DNA from: Bradyrhizobium huanghuaihaiense
GTDB taxonomy: Bacteria; Pseudomonadota; Alphaproteobacteria; Rhizobiales; Xanthobacteraceae
Length of the DNA: 64,000 bases
Assembly (NCBI RefSeq): GCF_007830635.1
Contig: NZ_VLLA01000005.1
Span: 186,001-250,000 of the forward strand
Direction of reading: 5' to 3'
Shown here piece by piece: positions 1 through 9,471 of the stretch. Numbering within the stretch: the first letter of the stretch is position 1; every line of letters starts with the position of its first letter. The notes under the pieces are model-generated. The model saw only the letters and a list, made by a program, of their open reading frames with translations, was not told the origin of the DNA and searched no databases. A program made the translations under genes and the position numbers.

Positions 1-27
1 CATTACTGAGTGCGTCGCACCGGCGTC

Positions 28-450
28 CTAAAACGGCCGCCGGTAAAAATGTTCTGAATGCGTCGCGGGCGGAAACCTGTTGGCGAGCGCGAGCGCCCCC
101 TTTTCGTCCGTCTCGAGCGCGATCTTCTGCGCCAGCATCACGTCGCCGGGCACGAGGAAGCCTGACGGGACGAAGCACCACCCCATCGTCGCGTGACCGG
201 CATCGTCGACCTCGTGGACGTTGGCGGCCGTGCCATAATGAATGCGATACCGCTTGCCGGTATCGCAGCCGATGACGTCGAAATACCGGTGCTGCTCGAA
301 CTGTGCGCGCTGCTCCGCCGTCAGCCACTCGGCCAGAAGCCGGCGGCCCCGCGCATCGGGCGTGTTCTCGCCGAAGAAGCGCCGGTAGAGTTCGCGCAGC
401 GCGTGCAACCGGGCACGCGCGGGCGCGCGGAACCAGAGTGCCGCGAACAT
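28..450 (-). CDS. Conserved hypothetical protein, 140 aa
   Basis: Function unknown. The product is soluble, with a basic N terminus and no signal peptide or membrane segment. Its middle (about residues 55-110) is a compact Gly/His/Tyr-rich core containing TGKRYRIHYGTAANVHEVD and GWCFVP, which looks like a small beta domain. I recall similar uncharacterised proteins in Bradyrhizobium but cannot check that here. It lies 12 bases downstream of the 73-residue gene on the same strand, so the two are probably co-transcribed. The ATG has only a weak ribosome binding site, consistent with coupled translation from the upstream gene. Confidence 0.65.
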   Translation of the reverse strand: MFAALWFRAPARARLHALRELYRRFFGENTPDARGRRLLAEWLTAEQRAQFEQHRYFDVIGCDTGKRYRIHYGTAANVHEVDDAGHATMGWCFVPSGFLVPGDVMLAQKIALETDEKGALALANRFPPATHSEHFYRRPF

Positions 451-462
451 GAGCAGCTCAGA

Positions 463-684
463 TCAGCCGCCGACCAAGCGGGGATAGAACAGCGTTTCCT
501 GCGCGGTCGGATCGAACGACTTGATACGGGTGACTTCGCCGGGTCCGGTTCGGAAGGCGGCGGTGAAGCCGGCTCCGGTCAGCTCCCGAAAGCGCTGCTC
601 GGCTCGCGCCAGCGCTTCGGCATTGCCAGGATCAAACTCGTGGCGGGTGTCGCCAGTCTGGTCCATCACGATCTGGGTTGCCAT
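463..684 (-). CDS. Conserved hypothetical protein, 73 aa
   Basis: Function unknown. A short acidic soluble protein with the pattern MDQTGDTRHEFDP near the start and a C-terminal FDPTAQETLFYPRLVGG tail; no membrane segment or metal motif. The ATG is preceded by a strong GAGGAG ribosome binding site about 8 bases away, which supports translation. It is the first gene of a likely two-gene transcription unit with the 140-residue gene downstream. The stretch between here and the lytic transglycosylase stop (685-835) shows no convincing gene. Confidence 0.65.
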   Translation of the reverse strand: MATQIVMDQTGDTRHEFDPGNAEALARAEQRFRELTGAGFTAAFRTGPGEVTRIKSFDPTAQETLFYPRLVGG

Positions 685-835
685 AGTTGAGTCTCCTCAT
701 GCCCAGCCCTGAAACGGATCAAAGCAAACCTCGTGCCGTCGGTTCCCAAGTGCAACAACTTTCTCGCACCAGTGCATCACGCCTTGCTGAGTAAGAGCAT
801 TTTCGAGCGAAGTGGACGTTCGAAACGGGCTCTCG

Positions 836-1651
836 TCAGCGCGATGCGGCCGCCCCTCCCCCCTCGTCGATCTGCCGGCCCATCAGCGCAATTGCCTTCT
901 GATAGACGCCGGCGGCATTCCAGGCCTCGATCGCCGCGAAATTCGCCTCGCCCGGCTGGTAACCGGCTCCCGCACGCCAGCCGTGGGCCTTGAGGAAATT
1001 CGCGGTCGAGTTCAGCGCGTTGGCAGCGACCTCGAGATTGCCGGTACCATAAGCCAGGATGTTCTTTGGCATGAACTGGGTCTGACCGACCTCGCCATGC
1101 ATGGAGCCACGGGTCGATCCCGACAGGGTGCCGCGGTCGATCAGCTTCAGCGCGGCATAGAGCTGGTCGGTGAAGAATTCGGGACGACGGCAATCATAAG
1201 CGAGCGTCGCGATCGAGGAGAGCATGTTCTGGTTGCCGCGCTGGCTGCCGAAGCCGGTCTCCATGCCCCAGATCGCGATCAGCGGCCCGGGCGGGACGCC
1301 ATAGCGCTGCTGGATCGAGGCAAACAAGGCGGCCTGCGACTGCTTGAGCTGCCGCCCCTTGGCGACGATGGTGGTGGCGCCCCGCTTGGCGAGGAACTGG
1401 TCGAGCGACAGCGAGAAGCTGCGCTGGCCGCGGTCGGCCGCAATGGTGGCGCTGGCGTAATTGGTCTGCATCAAGGCCGAGATCGCGGTCTGGCCAATAC
1501 CCTTTCCTTGCGCCTCCGCGCTGAACTCGCGCTTCCAGGCCTCGAAGCCGGCCGGCGAGCTGCCGCATTGCGCGGCCTCGGCCGAAGGCAGGCAGAGTAG
1601 CAGCGCGGCCGCGCCAATCACCGCCGTTGCGACTGTCCTGCCCTTGATCAT
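836..1651 (-). CDS. Periplasmic lytic murein transglycosylase, MltB/SLT_2 type
   Basis: Cleaves the MurNAc-GlcNAc bond of peptidoglycan with formation of a 1,6-anhydro end, in the periplasm. The 271-residue product starts with a signal peptide (residues about 1-27, hydrophobic core followed by AEA). The SLT_2 fold is shown by IWGMETGFG, whose Glu at about residue 131 is the expected catalytic acid, and by GQTQFMPK near 190-196, the MltB-type substrate loop. Members in Rhizobiales are often this short and lack the C-terminal peptidoglycan-binding domain, as here. I chose the ATG at 1651 because an AAGAGGAA site lies just upstream; the frame is open further up but without a ribosome site. Single gene. 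Confidence 0.88.
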   Translation of the reverse strand: MIKGRTVATAVIGAAALLLCLPSAEAAQCGSSPAGFEAWKREFSAEAQGKGIGQTAISALMQTNYASATIAADRGQRSFSLSLDQFLAKRGATTIVAKGRQLKQSQAALFASIQQRYGVPPGPLIAIWGMETGFGSQRGNQNMLSSIATLAYDCRRPEFFTDQLYAALKLIDRGTLSGSTRGSMHGEVGQTQFMPKNILAYGTGNLEVAANALNSTANFLKAHGWRAGAGYQPGEANFAAIEAWNAAGVYQKAIALMGRQIDEGGGAAASR

Positions 1652-1769
1652 TGCGCATTCCTCTTGCTGATGCGCGACCGGCTCGCGCGAGCGCATGATC
1701 CTACGTCAGTTGCAATCGCTCAAGTCCCGCCAGATACAATCAATCCAAGCAAAGCCCTTGACACGCGCC

Positions 1770-2582
1770 TTACGTTCCCTCCGCCCCCAGCAGGAAATCC
1801 ACCATGATGCTCTGATGCTGCTGGTACATGTCCGTGCCGGTCCCGGTCACGCAACCGATCCTGCGGGCGGCTGCGATGAACGGCGAGACCTCTGGCTTTG
1901 TGATCACGCAGCCGCAATAGGCGGATGGCGCAAGCCGCGCGACGTCGACCGGCAACGGGTCGCCATCCTTCATCCCTGCGGGCGTCGCATTGGCGACAAA
2001 ATCGAAGCCTGCGGGGTCCAAGGTGCCGGCCCGCACGGGCGCCTTGCCGAGGCCGTTGAGCCGGCCGATCAGGGCATCGCGGCGCTCTGCCAGGCTGTCA
2101 TGAATCGCCAGTTCGCTCACCCCGGCCTCGACCAGCTCGAGCGCGATCGCCGAGCCCGCACCGCCCGCGCCGACAAGCAGCGCCCGCATGCCCGCAGGGT
2201 TGATTCCCTTCGCCCGCGCCGCCCCGACGAAGCCGAGGCCGTCCACCATGTCGCCGTGCCATGCGCCGTCGGGACGCCGGCGCATCAGGTTCACGGTCCG
2301 CAGGAAATGCGCGCGCGTCGTCGCACTCGCGCAGGCCTGGTAACAGGCGAATTTGTGCGGGATGGTCACGACGATGCCATCGAGGTTCTTCAGCCGCGTT
2401 GCCACCGAGAGGAAATCGGCCTAATCCCCTGGCGCCACCTGAATAGGCACGAGAACGCCGTCGTGCCCGCGCGCGGCAAAGGCGGCCGACACGCCCGCCG
2501 GCGAGCGCACCTGCGCGATCGGATCGCCGACGATGACGTGGAGCCGCGTGGCGCCTGAAGGTGCCGGGATCGTGCTGCTCAA
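1770..2582 (-). pseudogene. Shikimate dehydrogenase-like gene interrupted by an in-frame TAG
   Basis: The frame from TTG at 2582 to the stop at 1770 would give a normal 270-residue shikimate dehydrogenase family protein, but codon 54 is TAG (2421-2423). Upstream of it lies GDPIAQVRSPAGVSAAF (N-terminal substrate domain). Downstream, in the same frame, lie VVTIPHK with the catalytic Lys, DGLGF with the catalytic Asp, and GAGGAG for NADP binding. The TTG start overlaps the monooxygenase stop (TTGA) and has GGAGGT six bases upstream, so translation would be coupled. The usual shikimate-binding Ser-x-Ser pair is missing from the N-terminal motif, so the substrate is probably not plain shikimate. 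A reinitiated C-terminal fragment from GTG at 2405 is possible. The TAG could also be a base-calling error. Confidence 0.8.
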
Positions 2583-4423
2583 GCCCGGACCTCCGCGTCG
2601 GTCCCGCAAGTCAATTCCAGGCCGTCCAGATTGCCCTCCTTGCGCCATTTTTCGAGCATCCGCAGGAACGCCACCGGCCCGCGCCAGTACTGGCTGTTTC
2701 TGGCCGCAATGGGATCGAACACGCCCTCGTTGTTGTAATAGCCGGGCGTGCATTCGGCGAGATAGGTCTGGCGGCCGATCGCGGCCTTGACCACCTCCTC
2801 GACCCAGGCGTTCTCGGCGGCGAGCGTCGGCTCGAGCGTCCTGGCGCCGCGCTTGCGCGCCTGATCGATGACATAGGCGATGTGCTGCGACTGCTCGTCG
2901 ATGATGTGCGGGAAGTTGGCGCTCTGGCCGGCCTGCACCGTGACGATCAGGAAGCAGTTCGGAAAGCCGCGGCTGTAGAAGCCGTGCATCGTCTTGACGC
3001 CGTCGCGCCAGCGCTCGGACAGGCTGGTGCCGTCGCGGCCGTAGACCTCAAATCCCATGCGGCGCGCGTAATCGGTGCCGACCTCGAAACCGCTGGCATA
3101 GATCAGGCAGTCGAGCTCGTAGGCCTTGCCATCGACGACGACGGCATTCTCCGTGATGCGCTCGACGCCCTGCCCTTTGGTGTCGACGAGATGCACGTTG
3201 GGTTGATTAAAAGTGTCGAGATATTCGTCATGGAAGCACGGGCGCTTGCAGAACGCCTTGTACCAGGGTTTCAGCGCGGCCGCGGCTGCTTCGTCCTTCA
3301 CCACGGTATCGACGCGAGCGCGGATCTCTTCCATCTTGCGGTAGTCGGCCTGCTCGATGACCTTCAGCGCCTCCTCCATCGAGGTCACCGGCTGCGGTTG
3401 CCGGCGCGGGGCCAGCAGGATCTCGCCGAGGAGACCGGTCCAGCCGTCCTGCACAAGATCCTGCTCGAACGGCTCGCCCGAGATCACGGCGGTGAAATTG
3501 TCCATGCGCTCGCGCTGCCAGCCGGGCTTGAGGCTCTCCGCCCAGGCCTGATCCGTCGGCCGGTCGTCGCGCACGCCGATCGCCGATGGCGTGCGCTGGA
3601 AGACATAGAGCTCCTTCGCGGAGCGGCCGAGATGCGGCACGCATTGCACGGCGGTGGCGCCGGTGCCGATGATGCCGACGCGCTTGCCGGCAAGGCCCGT
3701 GAGATCACCCTCGGCGGTGCCGCCGGTGTAGGCATAGTCCCAACGGCTGGTGTGGAAGCTGTGGCCCTTGAAGCTCTCGATGCCGGGAATGCCCGGCAGC
3801 TTCGGGCGGCTCAGCGGCCCTCCGGCCAGGATGACGAAGCGCGCGCTGATGCGGTCGCCGCGATCGGTCTCGACCAGCCAGCGCGCCTCCTGCTCCTGCC
3901 ATTCCATGCGCGAGATGATTGTCTGAAACAGCGCGCGCTCATAGAGCGAGAAGTGACGGCCGATGCGGCGCGAGTGCTCGTAGATCTCCGGCGCCCGCGC
4001 ATATTTGCGCACCGGCATGTAGCCGGTCTCTTCCAGCAGCGGCAGGTAGATATAGCTCTCGGTATCGCAGGCAGCTCCAGGATAGCGATTCCAGTACCAG
4101 GTGCCGCCGAAATCGGCGGCCTTTTCCACGATACGAAAATCTCCGATGCCCGCTTGGCGCAAGCGCGCACCACAGAGCAGGCCACCGAAGCCGCCGCCGA
4201 CGATCAGCACTTCGGTCTGCTCGCTGACAGCCTCGCGCGCAAGGCCGGGATCGGCCCAGGGATCGTCGAGATAACGGCCGAATTCGCCGGTGACCTCGAC
4301 ATACTGCGCCTTGCCCTCGGCGCGCAGACGGCGGTTGCGCTCGTCGCGATAGCGCGCGCGGAGTGCGGAAATATCGACCGTAGATGCGCCGGCTGTGCCG
4401 GTCTTGTGTCTTTCCGCTGACAT
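2579..4423 (-). CDS. Flavin-dependent Baeyer-Villiger-type monooxygenase
   Basis: Predicted to insert oxygen next to a ketone, using FAD and NADPH, to make an ester or lactone. The 614-residue protein has an N-terminal extension of about 70 residues, then FAD motif GGGFGG (76-81), [11 protein letters not shown] (106-116), the class signature [12 protein letters not shown] (218-229; pattern FxGxxxHTxxW[P/D]) and a second dinucleotide motif GTGATA (253-258). Length and order match phenylacetone/cyclic ketone monooxygenases. The ATG has GGAGGAAATGA before it. It is translationally coupled to the dehydrogenase-like gene downstream and divergent from the acyl-CoA ligase, whose product could activate the acid released from the ester. 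Substrate unknown. Confidence 0.88.
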   Translation of the reverse strand: MSAERHKTGTAGASTVDISALRARYRDERNRRLRAEGKAQYVEVTGEFGRYLDDPWADPGLAREAVSEQTEVLIVGGGFGGLLCGARLRQAGIGDFRIVEKAADFGGTWYWNRYPGAACDTESYIYLPLLEETGYMPVRKYARAPEIYEHSRRIGRHFSLYERALFQTIISRMEWQEQEARWLVETDRGDRISARFVILAGGPLSRPKLPGIPGIESFKGHSFHTSRWDYAYTGGTAEGDLTGLAGKRVGIIGTGATAVQCVPHLGRSAKELYVFQRTPSAIGVRDDRPTDQAWAESLKPGWQRERMDNFTAVISGEPFEQDLVQDGWTGLLGEILLAPRRQPQPVTSMEEALKVIEQADYRKMEEIRARVDTVVKDEAAAAALKPWYKAFCKRPCFHDEYLDTFNQPNVHLVDTKGQGVERITENAVVVDGKAYELDCLIYASGFEVGTDYARRMGFEVYGRDGTSLSERWRDGVKTMHGFYSRGFPNCFLIVTVQAGQSANFPHIIDEQSQHIAYVIDQARKRGARTLEPTLAAENAWVEEVVKAAIGRQTYLAECTPGYYNNEGVFDPIAARNSQYWRGPVAFLRMLEKWRKEGNLDGLELTCGTDAEVRA

Positions 4424-4601
4424 TCATTTCCTCCACGGCGGACGCTGCTTCGCCGGCAGCTCAACCTCAAATTAGCCCTGAAAAAGTGACGCATGCAATC
4501 ACGTCCGCTGTTTTTTACGTGAACGCCGCGTGACGTTCCGCTACCCTCCGCGCAAATCACAAACCAACGCCATGCAACGACGTGGCAATCCGGAGGAGAC
4601 C

Positions 4602-6227
4602 ATGCAGGGATTGATGATGGACATGCCGCTTCTGATCAGCGGCCTGATCCAGTACGCCGCCGACTATCACGGCGAAGCGGAGATCGTCGCGCGCGAGATC
4701 GAGGGCGACATCCATCGCTATACCTACGCAGATGCCCATCCGCGCATCAAGCGCATGGCGCTGGCCTTAAAGCGGCTCGGCATGACGCAAGGCGATCGCG
4801 TTGGCACGCTGGCCTGGAATACGCATCGACATTTCGAGATGTTCTATGCGGCGCCGGGCATGGGCTACGTGCTGCACACCGTCAATCCTCGGCTGTTTCC
4901 CGAGCAGCTCGTCTACATCATCAACCACGCCGAGGACCGCCTGCTGTTCATCGACCGTGCCACGCTGCCGGTCGTGGAAGCGATCGCGCCGCAGCTAACG
5001 ACGGTCGAAGCCTATGTCGTGATGTCCTCGCGCGAGCGGATGCCGGAGACGAAGCTTACCAACGTGCATTGCTACGAGGAGCTTCTGGAGCAGGAGAACG
5101 ACGCCGGCTTCGCTTGGCCGGAGTTCGACGAGAAATCCGCCTCCACGATCTGCTACACCTCGGGTACGACGGGCAATCCCAAGGGCGTGATCTATTCGCA
5201 CCGCGCCGCGATCCTGCAGACCATGACCTGCTGCAATTTCGACTTCCTGCCGGGCCATGTCGAAGGCGTGCGCGAGGTGATGATGCCGATGGCGCCGCTA
5301 TTCCATGGCAATGGCTGGAACATGCCGTTCACCGCGCCTTACACCGGCTCGAAGCTGGTGCTGCCCGGCCGCAACTACGAACCCGACAAGCTCTACGAAT
5401 TGCTCGAAGGCGAGAAGGTGATGCTGTCGGCGGGCGTGCCGAGCTTCTGGCTGATCCTGCTCGACTGGCTCGGGCGCACCGGCAACAGATTCTCGACGTT
5501 ACGCGCGACATTGTCGTCGGGCTCCGCGCCGCCGCGCGCCATGGTCGAGAAGCTCAAGCGCGAGTACGATGTCGACTATATCCAGGCCTGGGGCATGACC
5601 GAGGCGCTGGGCTGCTCGATGCCGGGCCTGCGGCCGGGCTCGGAGCATCTCGGCGACAAGGAGAAGTTCGACCGCCGCCAGGTATCAGGCCGCGCCTGCT
5701 TCGGCACCGCCTTGCGCATCGTCGATGACGCAGGCAACGTGCTGCCGCGCGACGGCAAGACGGTCGGCCATTTGCGGGCCCGCGGGCCCTGGGTCGCCTC
5801 CGGCTACATGAAGCTGGAGGAAGGCCTCGACCGCGACGGCTGGCTGATCACCGGCGACATGGCCGTGATCGACCCGCAGGGCCACGTCACGCTGACCGAC
5901 CGCTCCAAGGACGTGATCAAGTCGGGCGGCGAGTGGATCTCCTCGATCCAGCTCGAGGATATCGCCTTGTCGCATCCCGACGTGCTGCAAGCCGCCGTCG
6001 TCGCCATCGCGCACGAGAAATGGCAGGAGCGCCCCCTGCTCCTCGTCGTCCGCAAGAAGGGCGCGACCGTCGACGGCAAGACGCTGCTCGAGCACATGCG
6101 CCCGAAGATCGCGAGCTGGTGGATGCCGGATGCCGTCGAATTCCTCGACGAATTCCCGATGACCGGCACCGGCAAGGTGCTGAAATCGGCGCTGCGCGAG
6201 CGATTCAAGGAGTATCGCGTCGCATGA
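4602..6227 (+). CDS. Acyl-CoA synthetase (AMP-binding, medium/long-chain type)
   Basis: Activates a carboxylic acid to its CoA thioester through an acyl-adenylate, in the cytosol. The 541-residue protein has the phosphate loop YTSGTTGNPKG (about 185-195), the A5 motif AWGMTEA, the A7/A8 region TGDMAVID ... DRSKDVIKSGGEWIS, and the C-terminal catalytic Lys in GTGKVLKS. The start was set at 4602 because CGGAGGAGACC directly precedes this ATG; an upstream in-frame ATG has no such site. It is followed after 55 bases by an acyl-CoA dehydrogenase on the same strand, so the pair forms a beta-oxidation entry. Substrate chain is not readable from sequence. Confidence 0.9.
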   Translation: MQGLMMDMPLLISGLIQYAADYHGEAEIVAREIEGDIHRYTYADAHPRIKRMALALKRLGMTQGDRVGTLAWNTHRHFEMFYAAPGMGYVLHTVNPRLFPEQLVYIINHAEDRLLFIDRATLPVVEAIAPQLTTVEAYVVMSSRERMPETKLTNVHCYEELLEQENDAGFAWPEFDEKSASTICYTSGTTGNPKGVIYSHRAAILQTMTCCNFDFLPGHVEGVREVMMPMAPLFHGNGWNMPFTAPYTGSKLVLPGRNYEPDKLYELLEGEKVMLSAGVPSFWLILLDWLGRTGNRFSTLRATLSSGSAPPRAMVEKLKREYDVDYIQAWGMTEALGCSMPGLRPGSEHLGDKEKFDRRQVSGRACFGTALRIVDDAGNVLPRDGKTVGHLRARGPWVASGYMKLEEGLDRDGWLITGDMAVIDPQGHVTLTDRSKDVIKSGGEWISSIQLEDIALSHPDVLQAAVVAIAHEKWQERPLLLVVRKKGATVDGKTLLEHMRPKIASWWMPDAVEFLDEFPMTGTGKVLKSALRERFKEYRVA

Positions 6228-6282
6228 CGCGACGCGCGATGGCGCTGACGTCCGTGCCGTCCATAGATAAAGGAAACGAACG

Positions 6283-7494
6283 ATGCTCTACCCGATGTCG
6301 CCCAAAGTCGTCGAGCTCAAGCGCAAGCTCGAGAGCTTCATGGACCGGCACATCTATCCGAACGAGGAGCGGTTCTATCGCGAAGCCGAAGAGCTCGGTC
6401 CGTGGAAGGTCTATCCCGTCGTCGAGGAGCTGAAGCCGCTGGCGCGCGCTGAAGGTCTCTGGAACCTGTTCCTGCCGGAGTCCGGCCACGGCGCGGGTCT
6501 CACCAACCTCGAATATGCCCCGCTCTGCGAGGTGATGGGCCGCTCGCACCTTGCGCCCGAAGTGTTCAACTGCTCGGCGCCCGACACCGGCAACATGGAG
6601 GTGCTGGAGCGCTACGGCACGGAGAAGGACAAGGAGCGCTGGCTGAAGCCGCTGCTCGCGGGCGAGATCCGCTCCTGCTTCGCCATGACCGAGCCGGCAG
6701 TAGCGTCGTCGGATGCGACCAACATCGAAAGCTCGATCGTGCGCGACGGCGACCATTACGTCATCAACGGCCGCAAATGGTACACGACGAACGCGACCGA
6801 CCCGCGCTGCAAGATCTGCATCTTCATGGGCAAGACCGATCCTGACAATCCGGATCGCCACAAGCAGCAATCCATGATCCTGGTGCCGATGGAGACATCA
6901 GGCATCGAGGTCAAGCGCCCCCTGCCCGTGTTCGGCTTCTACGGCGTGCCTGATCGGGCCTCCGAGGTCGTCTTCACCAATGTGCGGGTCCCCAAGGAGA
7001 ACATGTTGCTCGGCGAAGGCCGCGGTTTCGAGATTGCACAGGGCCGGCTCGGACCCGGTCGCATCCACCACTGCATGCGCCTGATCGGCCTTGCCGAACG
7101 CACGCTGGAAAAGATGTGCCGCCGCGTCCGCAGCCGCATCGCCTTCGGCAAGCCGGTCTCGGAGCAGACGGTGACGCAGGAGCGCATCGCGGAAGCCCGC
7201 ATCATGATCGAGCAGGCCCGCCTGCTGACGCTGAACGCGGCTTACGCGATGGACACCGTCGGCAACAAGGTTGCGAAAGCCGAGATCGCGATGATCAAGG
7301 TCGCCGTGCCCAACATGGCCTGCCAGATCATCGACTGGGCGATCCAGGCCCATGGCGGCGGCGGCACCTCGAACGATTTCGGTTTGACGCAGGCTTATGC
7401 GACGGCGCGGCTGCTGCGGCTTGCCGACGGGCCGGATGAGGTGCACCGCAACCAGATCGCGCGATTCGAGCTGAAGAAGTATTCGAATGCCTGA
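6283..7494 (+). CDS. Acyl-CoA dehydrogenase
   Basis: FAD enzyme that introduces the alpha-beta double bond into an acyl-CoA. The 403-residue protein has the expected N-terminal helical domain, the FAD/substrate motif [16 protein letters not shown] (near 140), a middle beta domain, and the C-terminal helical domain ending in [16 protein letters not shown] and [12 protein letters not shown], a pattern typical of the ACAD10/11-like group. AAAGGAAACG precedes the ATG. It lies downstream of the acyl-CoA synthetase, and both probably act on the acid formed by the neighbouring monooxygenase route. The electron acceptor would be ETF, not encoded here. Confidence 0.9.
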   Translation: MLYPMSPKVVELKRKLESFMDRHIYPNEERFYREAEELGPWKVYPVVEELKPLARAEGLWNLFLPESGHGAGLTNLEYAPLCEVMGRSHLAPEVFNCSAPDTGNMEVLERYGTEKDKERWLKPLLAGEIRSCFAMTEPAVASSDATNIESSIVRDGDHYVINGRKWYTTNATDPRCKICIFMGKTDPDNPDRHKQQSMILVPMETSGIEVKRPLPVFGFYGVPDRASEVVFTNVRVPKENMLLGEGRGFEIAQGRLGPGRIHHCMRLIGLAERTLEKMCRRVRSRIAFGKPVSEQTVTQERIAEARIMIEQARLLTLNAAYAMDTVGNKVAKAEIAMIKVAVPNMACQIIDWAIQAHGGGGTSNDFGLTQAYATARLLRLADGPDEVHRNQIARFELKKYSNA

Positions 7495-7553
7495 GCCGCC
7501 GCTGGCGCGTCGGTACTAATATAGGAGCGGGCTTGTAAACAAGGAGGCCGAAC

Positions 7554-8876
7554 ATGACTGCAATCTCCTCCTCACCCACCCGGCGAAGCCTCCTCGCAGG
7601 GTCAGCCGCAACCGGTGCCGTCAGCTTGCTTCCAATACACTTCGTCGCCGCACGCGCGCAATCGAAGCAAGGCGGGTCCCCGCGTGGTACGACCAAAGCC
7701 GACGCAATTCTTTCCTTCCGCGTCAATGTCCGGGGTGAAGACCTCGCTAATCTCCGCCGGCGCCTCGCGTCCACGCGCTGGCCCACCAAAGAGCTCGTTG
7801 AGGATCGGTCGCAGGGTGTGCAATTGGCGACGCTGCGGGCGCTCGCCCGCTACTGGTCGACCGAGTACGACTGGCGCAAGTGCGAGGCACGGCTGAACGC
7901 GCTGCCACAGTTCACGACCGTGATCGACGGGGTGAAGATCCATTTCATCCACGTCAAGTCCCGGCATGAGAACGCGCTGCCGCTGATCATGACCCACGGC
8001 TGGCCTGGCTCGGTCGTCGAGCTCCTCGATACCGTCGGTCCCCTGACCGACCCGACCAAGTATGGTGGCACTGCCGACGATGCATTCCACTTGGTGCTGC
8101 CGTCCTTGCCTGGCTACGGCTTCTCGGGTGAGCCGACCGAACTCGGCTGGGACACCGCCCGCATCGCGCGTGCGTGGGCGGTGCTGATGGATCGCCTCGG
8201 CTACACGCGCTACGTCGCCCAGGGTGGCGACGTAGGAGCCGCAGTCACGGATGCGATGGGGCGGCAGGCACCCAAGGGACTTCTCGGCATCCACGTCAAC
8301 TTGCTCGCGGGTGTGGCGGCAATGTCCGACAAGCTGCCCGCAGAATCCGAGAAGGAACGCGCGGCGCAGAAGGCCGCCGCGACGTTTAGGGCGAGTGGCT
8401 TTGGCTACTTCCTGGAGCAGTCGACGCGGCCACAGACGATCGGCTACTCCCTGCTGGATTCACCCCTCGGGCTGGCGAGCTGGATGCTCGACCATGACAC
8501 GGACAGCTACTACAAGATTTCCCGAGCGTTCGTGGAGGGTAAGCCCGCGGGCAATCTCACCCGGGACAGCATCCTCGACAACATCACGCTGTACTGGCTG
8601 ACGGGCACTGGGGCCTCGGCCGCACGGTGGTACTGGGAGGCCGGACAGGCCGCAGCCCGTGCGGCCGGCAAGTCTCCTCCGGCGGTCGCGGTTCCCGTGG
8701 GATTTACGACGTTCCCCGGCGAAATCTTTGCTGCGCCCCGAAGTTGGGTCGAGATTATGTACCCCGGCCTCGCCTACTTCAGCGAGGTCGAACGTGGCGG
8801 ACATTTCGCCGCCTGGGAGGAGCCGAAGCTGTTTTCAGATGAGATACGCGCGGCCTTCCGATCATTGCGCAAATAG
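7554..8876 (+). CDS. Exported epoxide hydrolase (alpha/beta hydrolase with EHN domain)
   Basis: Predicted to hydrolyse an epoxide to a diol. The 440-residue protein begins with a twin-arginine type leader (TRRSLLAGSAATGAVSLLP), so it is probably exported folded. Then follow an EHN domain with RRRLASTRWP, the oxyanion motif HGWPGSVVELL, the nucleophile Asp in AQGGDVGAAV, and a C-terminal catalytic His in ERGGHFAAWEEP. A strong AAGGAGG site precedes the ATG. It stands 59 bases after the acyl-CoA dehydrogenase and may be the last gene of that unit. Its 3' end abuts a transposase fragment, and its codon choice seems a little less GC-rich at third positions than its neighbours, so it may have been acquired; that is an impression, not a count. 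Confidence 0.87.
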   Translation: MTAISSSPTRRSLLAGSAATGAVSLLPIHFVAARAQSKQGGSPRGTTKADAILSFRVNVRGEDLANLRRRLASTRWPTKELVEDRSQGVQLATLRALARYWSTEYDWRKCEARLNALPQFTTVIDGVKIHFIHVKSRHENALPLIMTHGWPGSVVELLDTVGPLTDPTKYGGTADDAFHLVLPSLPGYGFSGEPTELGWDTARIARAWAVLMDRLGYTRYVAQGGDVGAAVTDAMGRQAPKGLLGIHVNLLAGVAAMSDKLPAESEKERAAQKAAATFRASGFGYFLEQSTRPQTIGYSLLDSPLGLASWMLDHDTDSYYKISRAFVEGKPAGNLTRDSILDNITLYWLTGTGASAARWYWEAGQAAARAAGKSPPAVAVPVGFTTFPGEIFAAPRSWVEIMYPGLAYFSEVERGGHFAAWEEPKLFSDEIRAAFRSLRK

Positions 8877-9007
8877 CGGACCAGAGGCTCGACGCCGACG
8901 ATGTTGAGCACGCGCGTCAGAGTGTAGGTCAGCGCACACCGCGTCATCTCCGTAGCGACCTTCGGCAGCGTCTTGCACAGGAAGGGCTGGCCGCGCGTTA
9001 TGAGTCC
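8865..9007 (-). pseudogene. C-terminal remnant of an IS5/IS1182-like transposase
   Basis: Read on the minus strand, this stretch encodes TRGQPFLCKTLPKVATEM followed by a CALTYTLTRVLNIVGVEPLV-like tail. I recognise this as the last part of IS1182/IS5-type transposases (pattern FL.KTLPKV.TEM...LAY.L.R..NI.G). There is no start codon or N-terminal catalytic part, and the homology fades into the 3' end of the epoxide hydrolase. It is therefore a dead fragment left by an old insertion and deletion. No terminal inverted repeats could be identified. Confidence 0.7.
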
Positions 9008-9039
9008 ACGCCCTAGAGACTGCTCTAGGGGATCCGCGT

Positions 9040-9144
9040 CTAGTCGAAGCTTGGCGGCTCCTGGAAGGGCGCAGATACGTTCTGATTCGAAATCGCTTCG
9101 AGCATCGCTCCGAAAATGATGAACGGCAGATAGAACGCAAGCAT
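9040..9144 (-). CDS. Possible membrane microprotein, 34 aa
   Basis: A 34-codon frame starting MLAFYLPFIIFGAMLEAI and ending QEPPSFD. The first 18 residues form one hydrophobic segment; the tail is short and acidic. AGGAGGA lies 8 bases upstream of the ATG at 9144, an excellent ribosome binding site in a region otherwise without genes. Function unknown. It is one of three tiny hydrophobic frames on the same strand between here and the HlyD gene. The translation of one small frame can arise by chance; the combination of hydrophobic segment and strong site is the support. Confidence 0.5.
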   Translation of the reverse strand: MLAFYLPFIIFGAMLEAISNQNVSAPFQEPPSFD

Positions 9145-9269
9145 GATCGTATTCCTCCTGATGTGATAACCTTGGCCTGCAGGGCCAGGTTCCTCAAATT
9201 GACGCTTGCCCGCCTCGGAACATTTTCGGCGCTTACCGAGCTACCGACGACACCGAGTCAGAGGCCGTA

Positions 9270-9350
9270 TCAAGAACGCATCGCGTCGATCGCATGGGCG
9301 ATCAGAACGGCTGCGCTTGCGGCAATGAGAAATACAAACAACCAGCTCAC
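9270..9350 (-). CDS. Possible single-pass membrane microprotein, 26 aa
   Basis: A GTG-started frame of 26 residues, beginning SWLFVFLIAASAAVLIAHA after the initiator and ending IDAMRS. Almost the whole product is one transmembrane helix with a short polar end, similar in style to small accessory subunits such as KdpF or CydX, though no partner gene is nearby. GGAGG sits 5 bases before the GTG. Second of three such frames here. Function unknown. Confidence 0.45.
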   Translation of the reverse strand: MSWLFVFLIAASAAVLIAHAIDAMRS

Positions 9351-9471
9351 GTCCGCCTCCGATCCCGGAAGTGAACGCGTTCATCCATGCACAGTCAAAA
9401 ACCATCCGTCTGGAACCGCTATTCCGCGGCTCGCTGATGCTTCGCAGCAACAATTGCATCTGCTATCGGCG

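Noticed and set aside
699..794. 31-codon plus-strand frame between the small unknown gene and the transglycosylase
   Set aside because: No ribosome site, no hydrophobic or conserved pattern.
4460..4560. Operator-like repeats in the monooxygenase/ligase divergent region
   Set aside because: Only short 4-5 base arms (GTGA/TCAC and ACGT) could be paired; not above chance.
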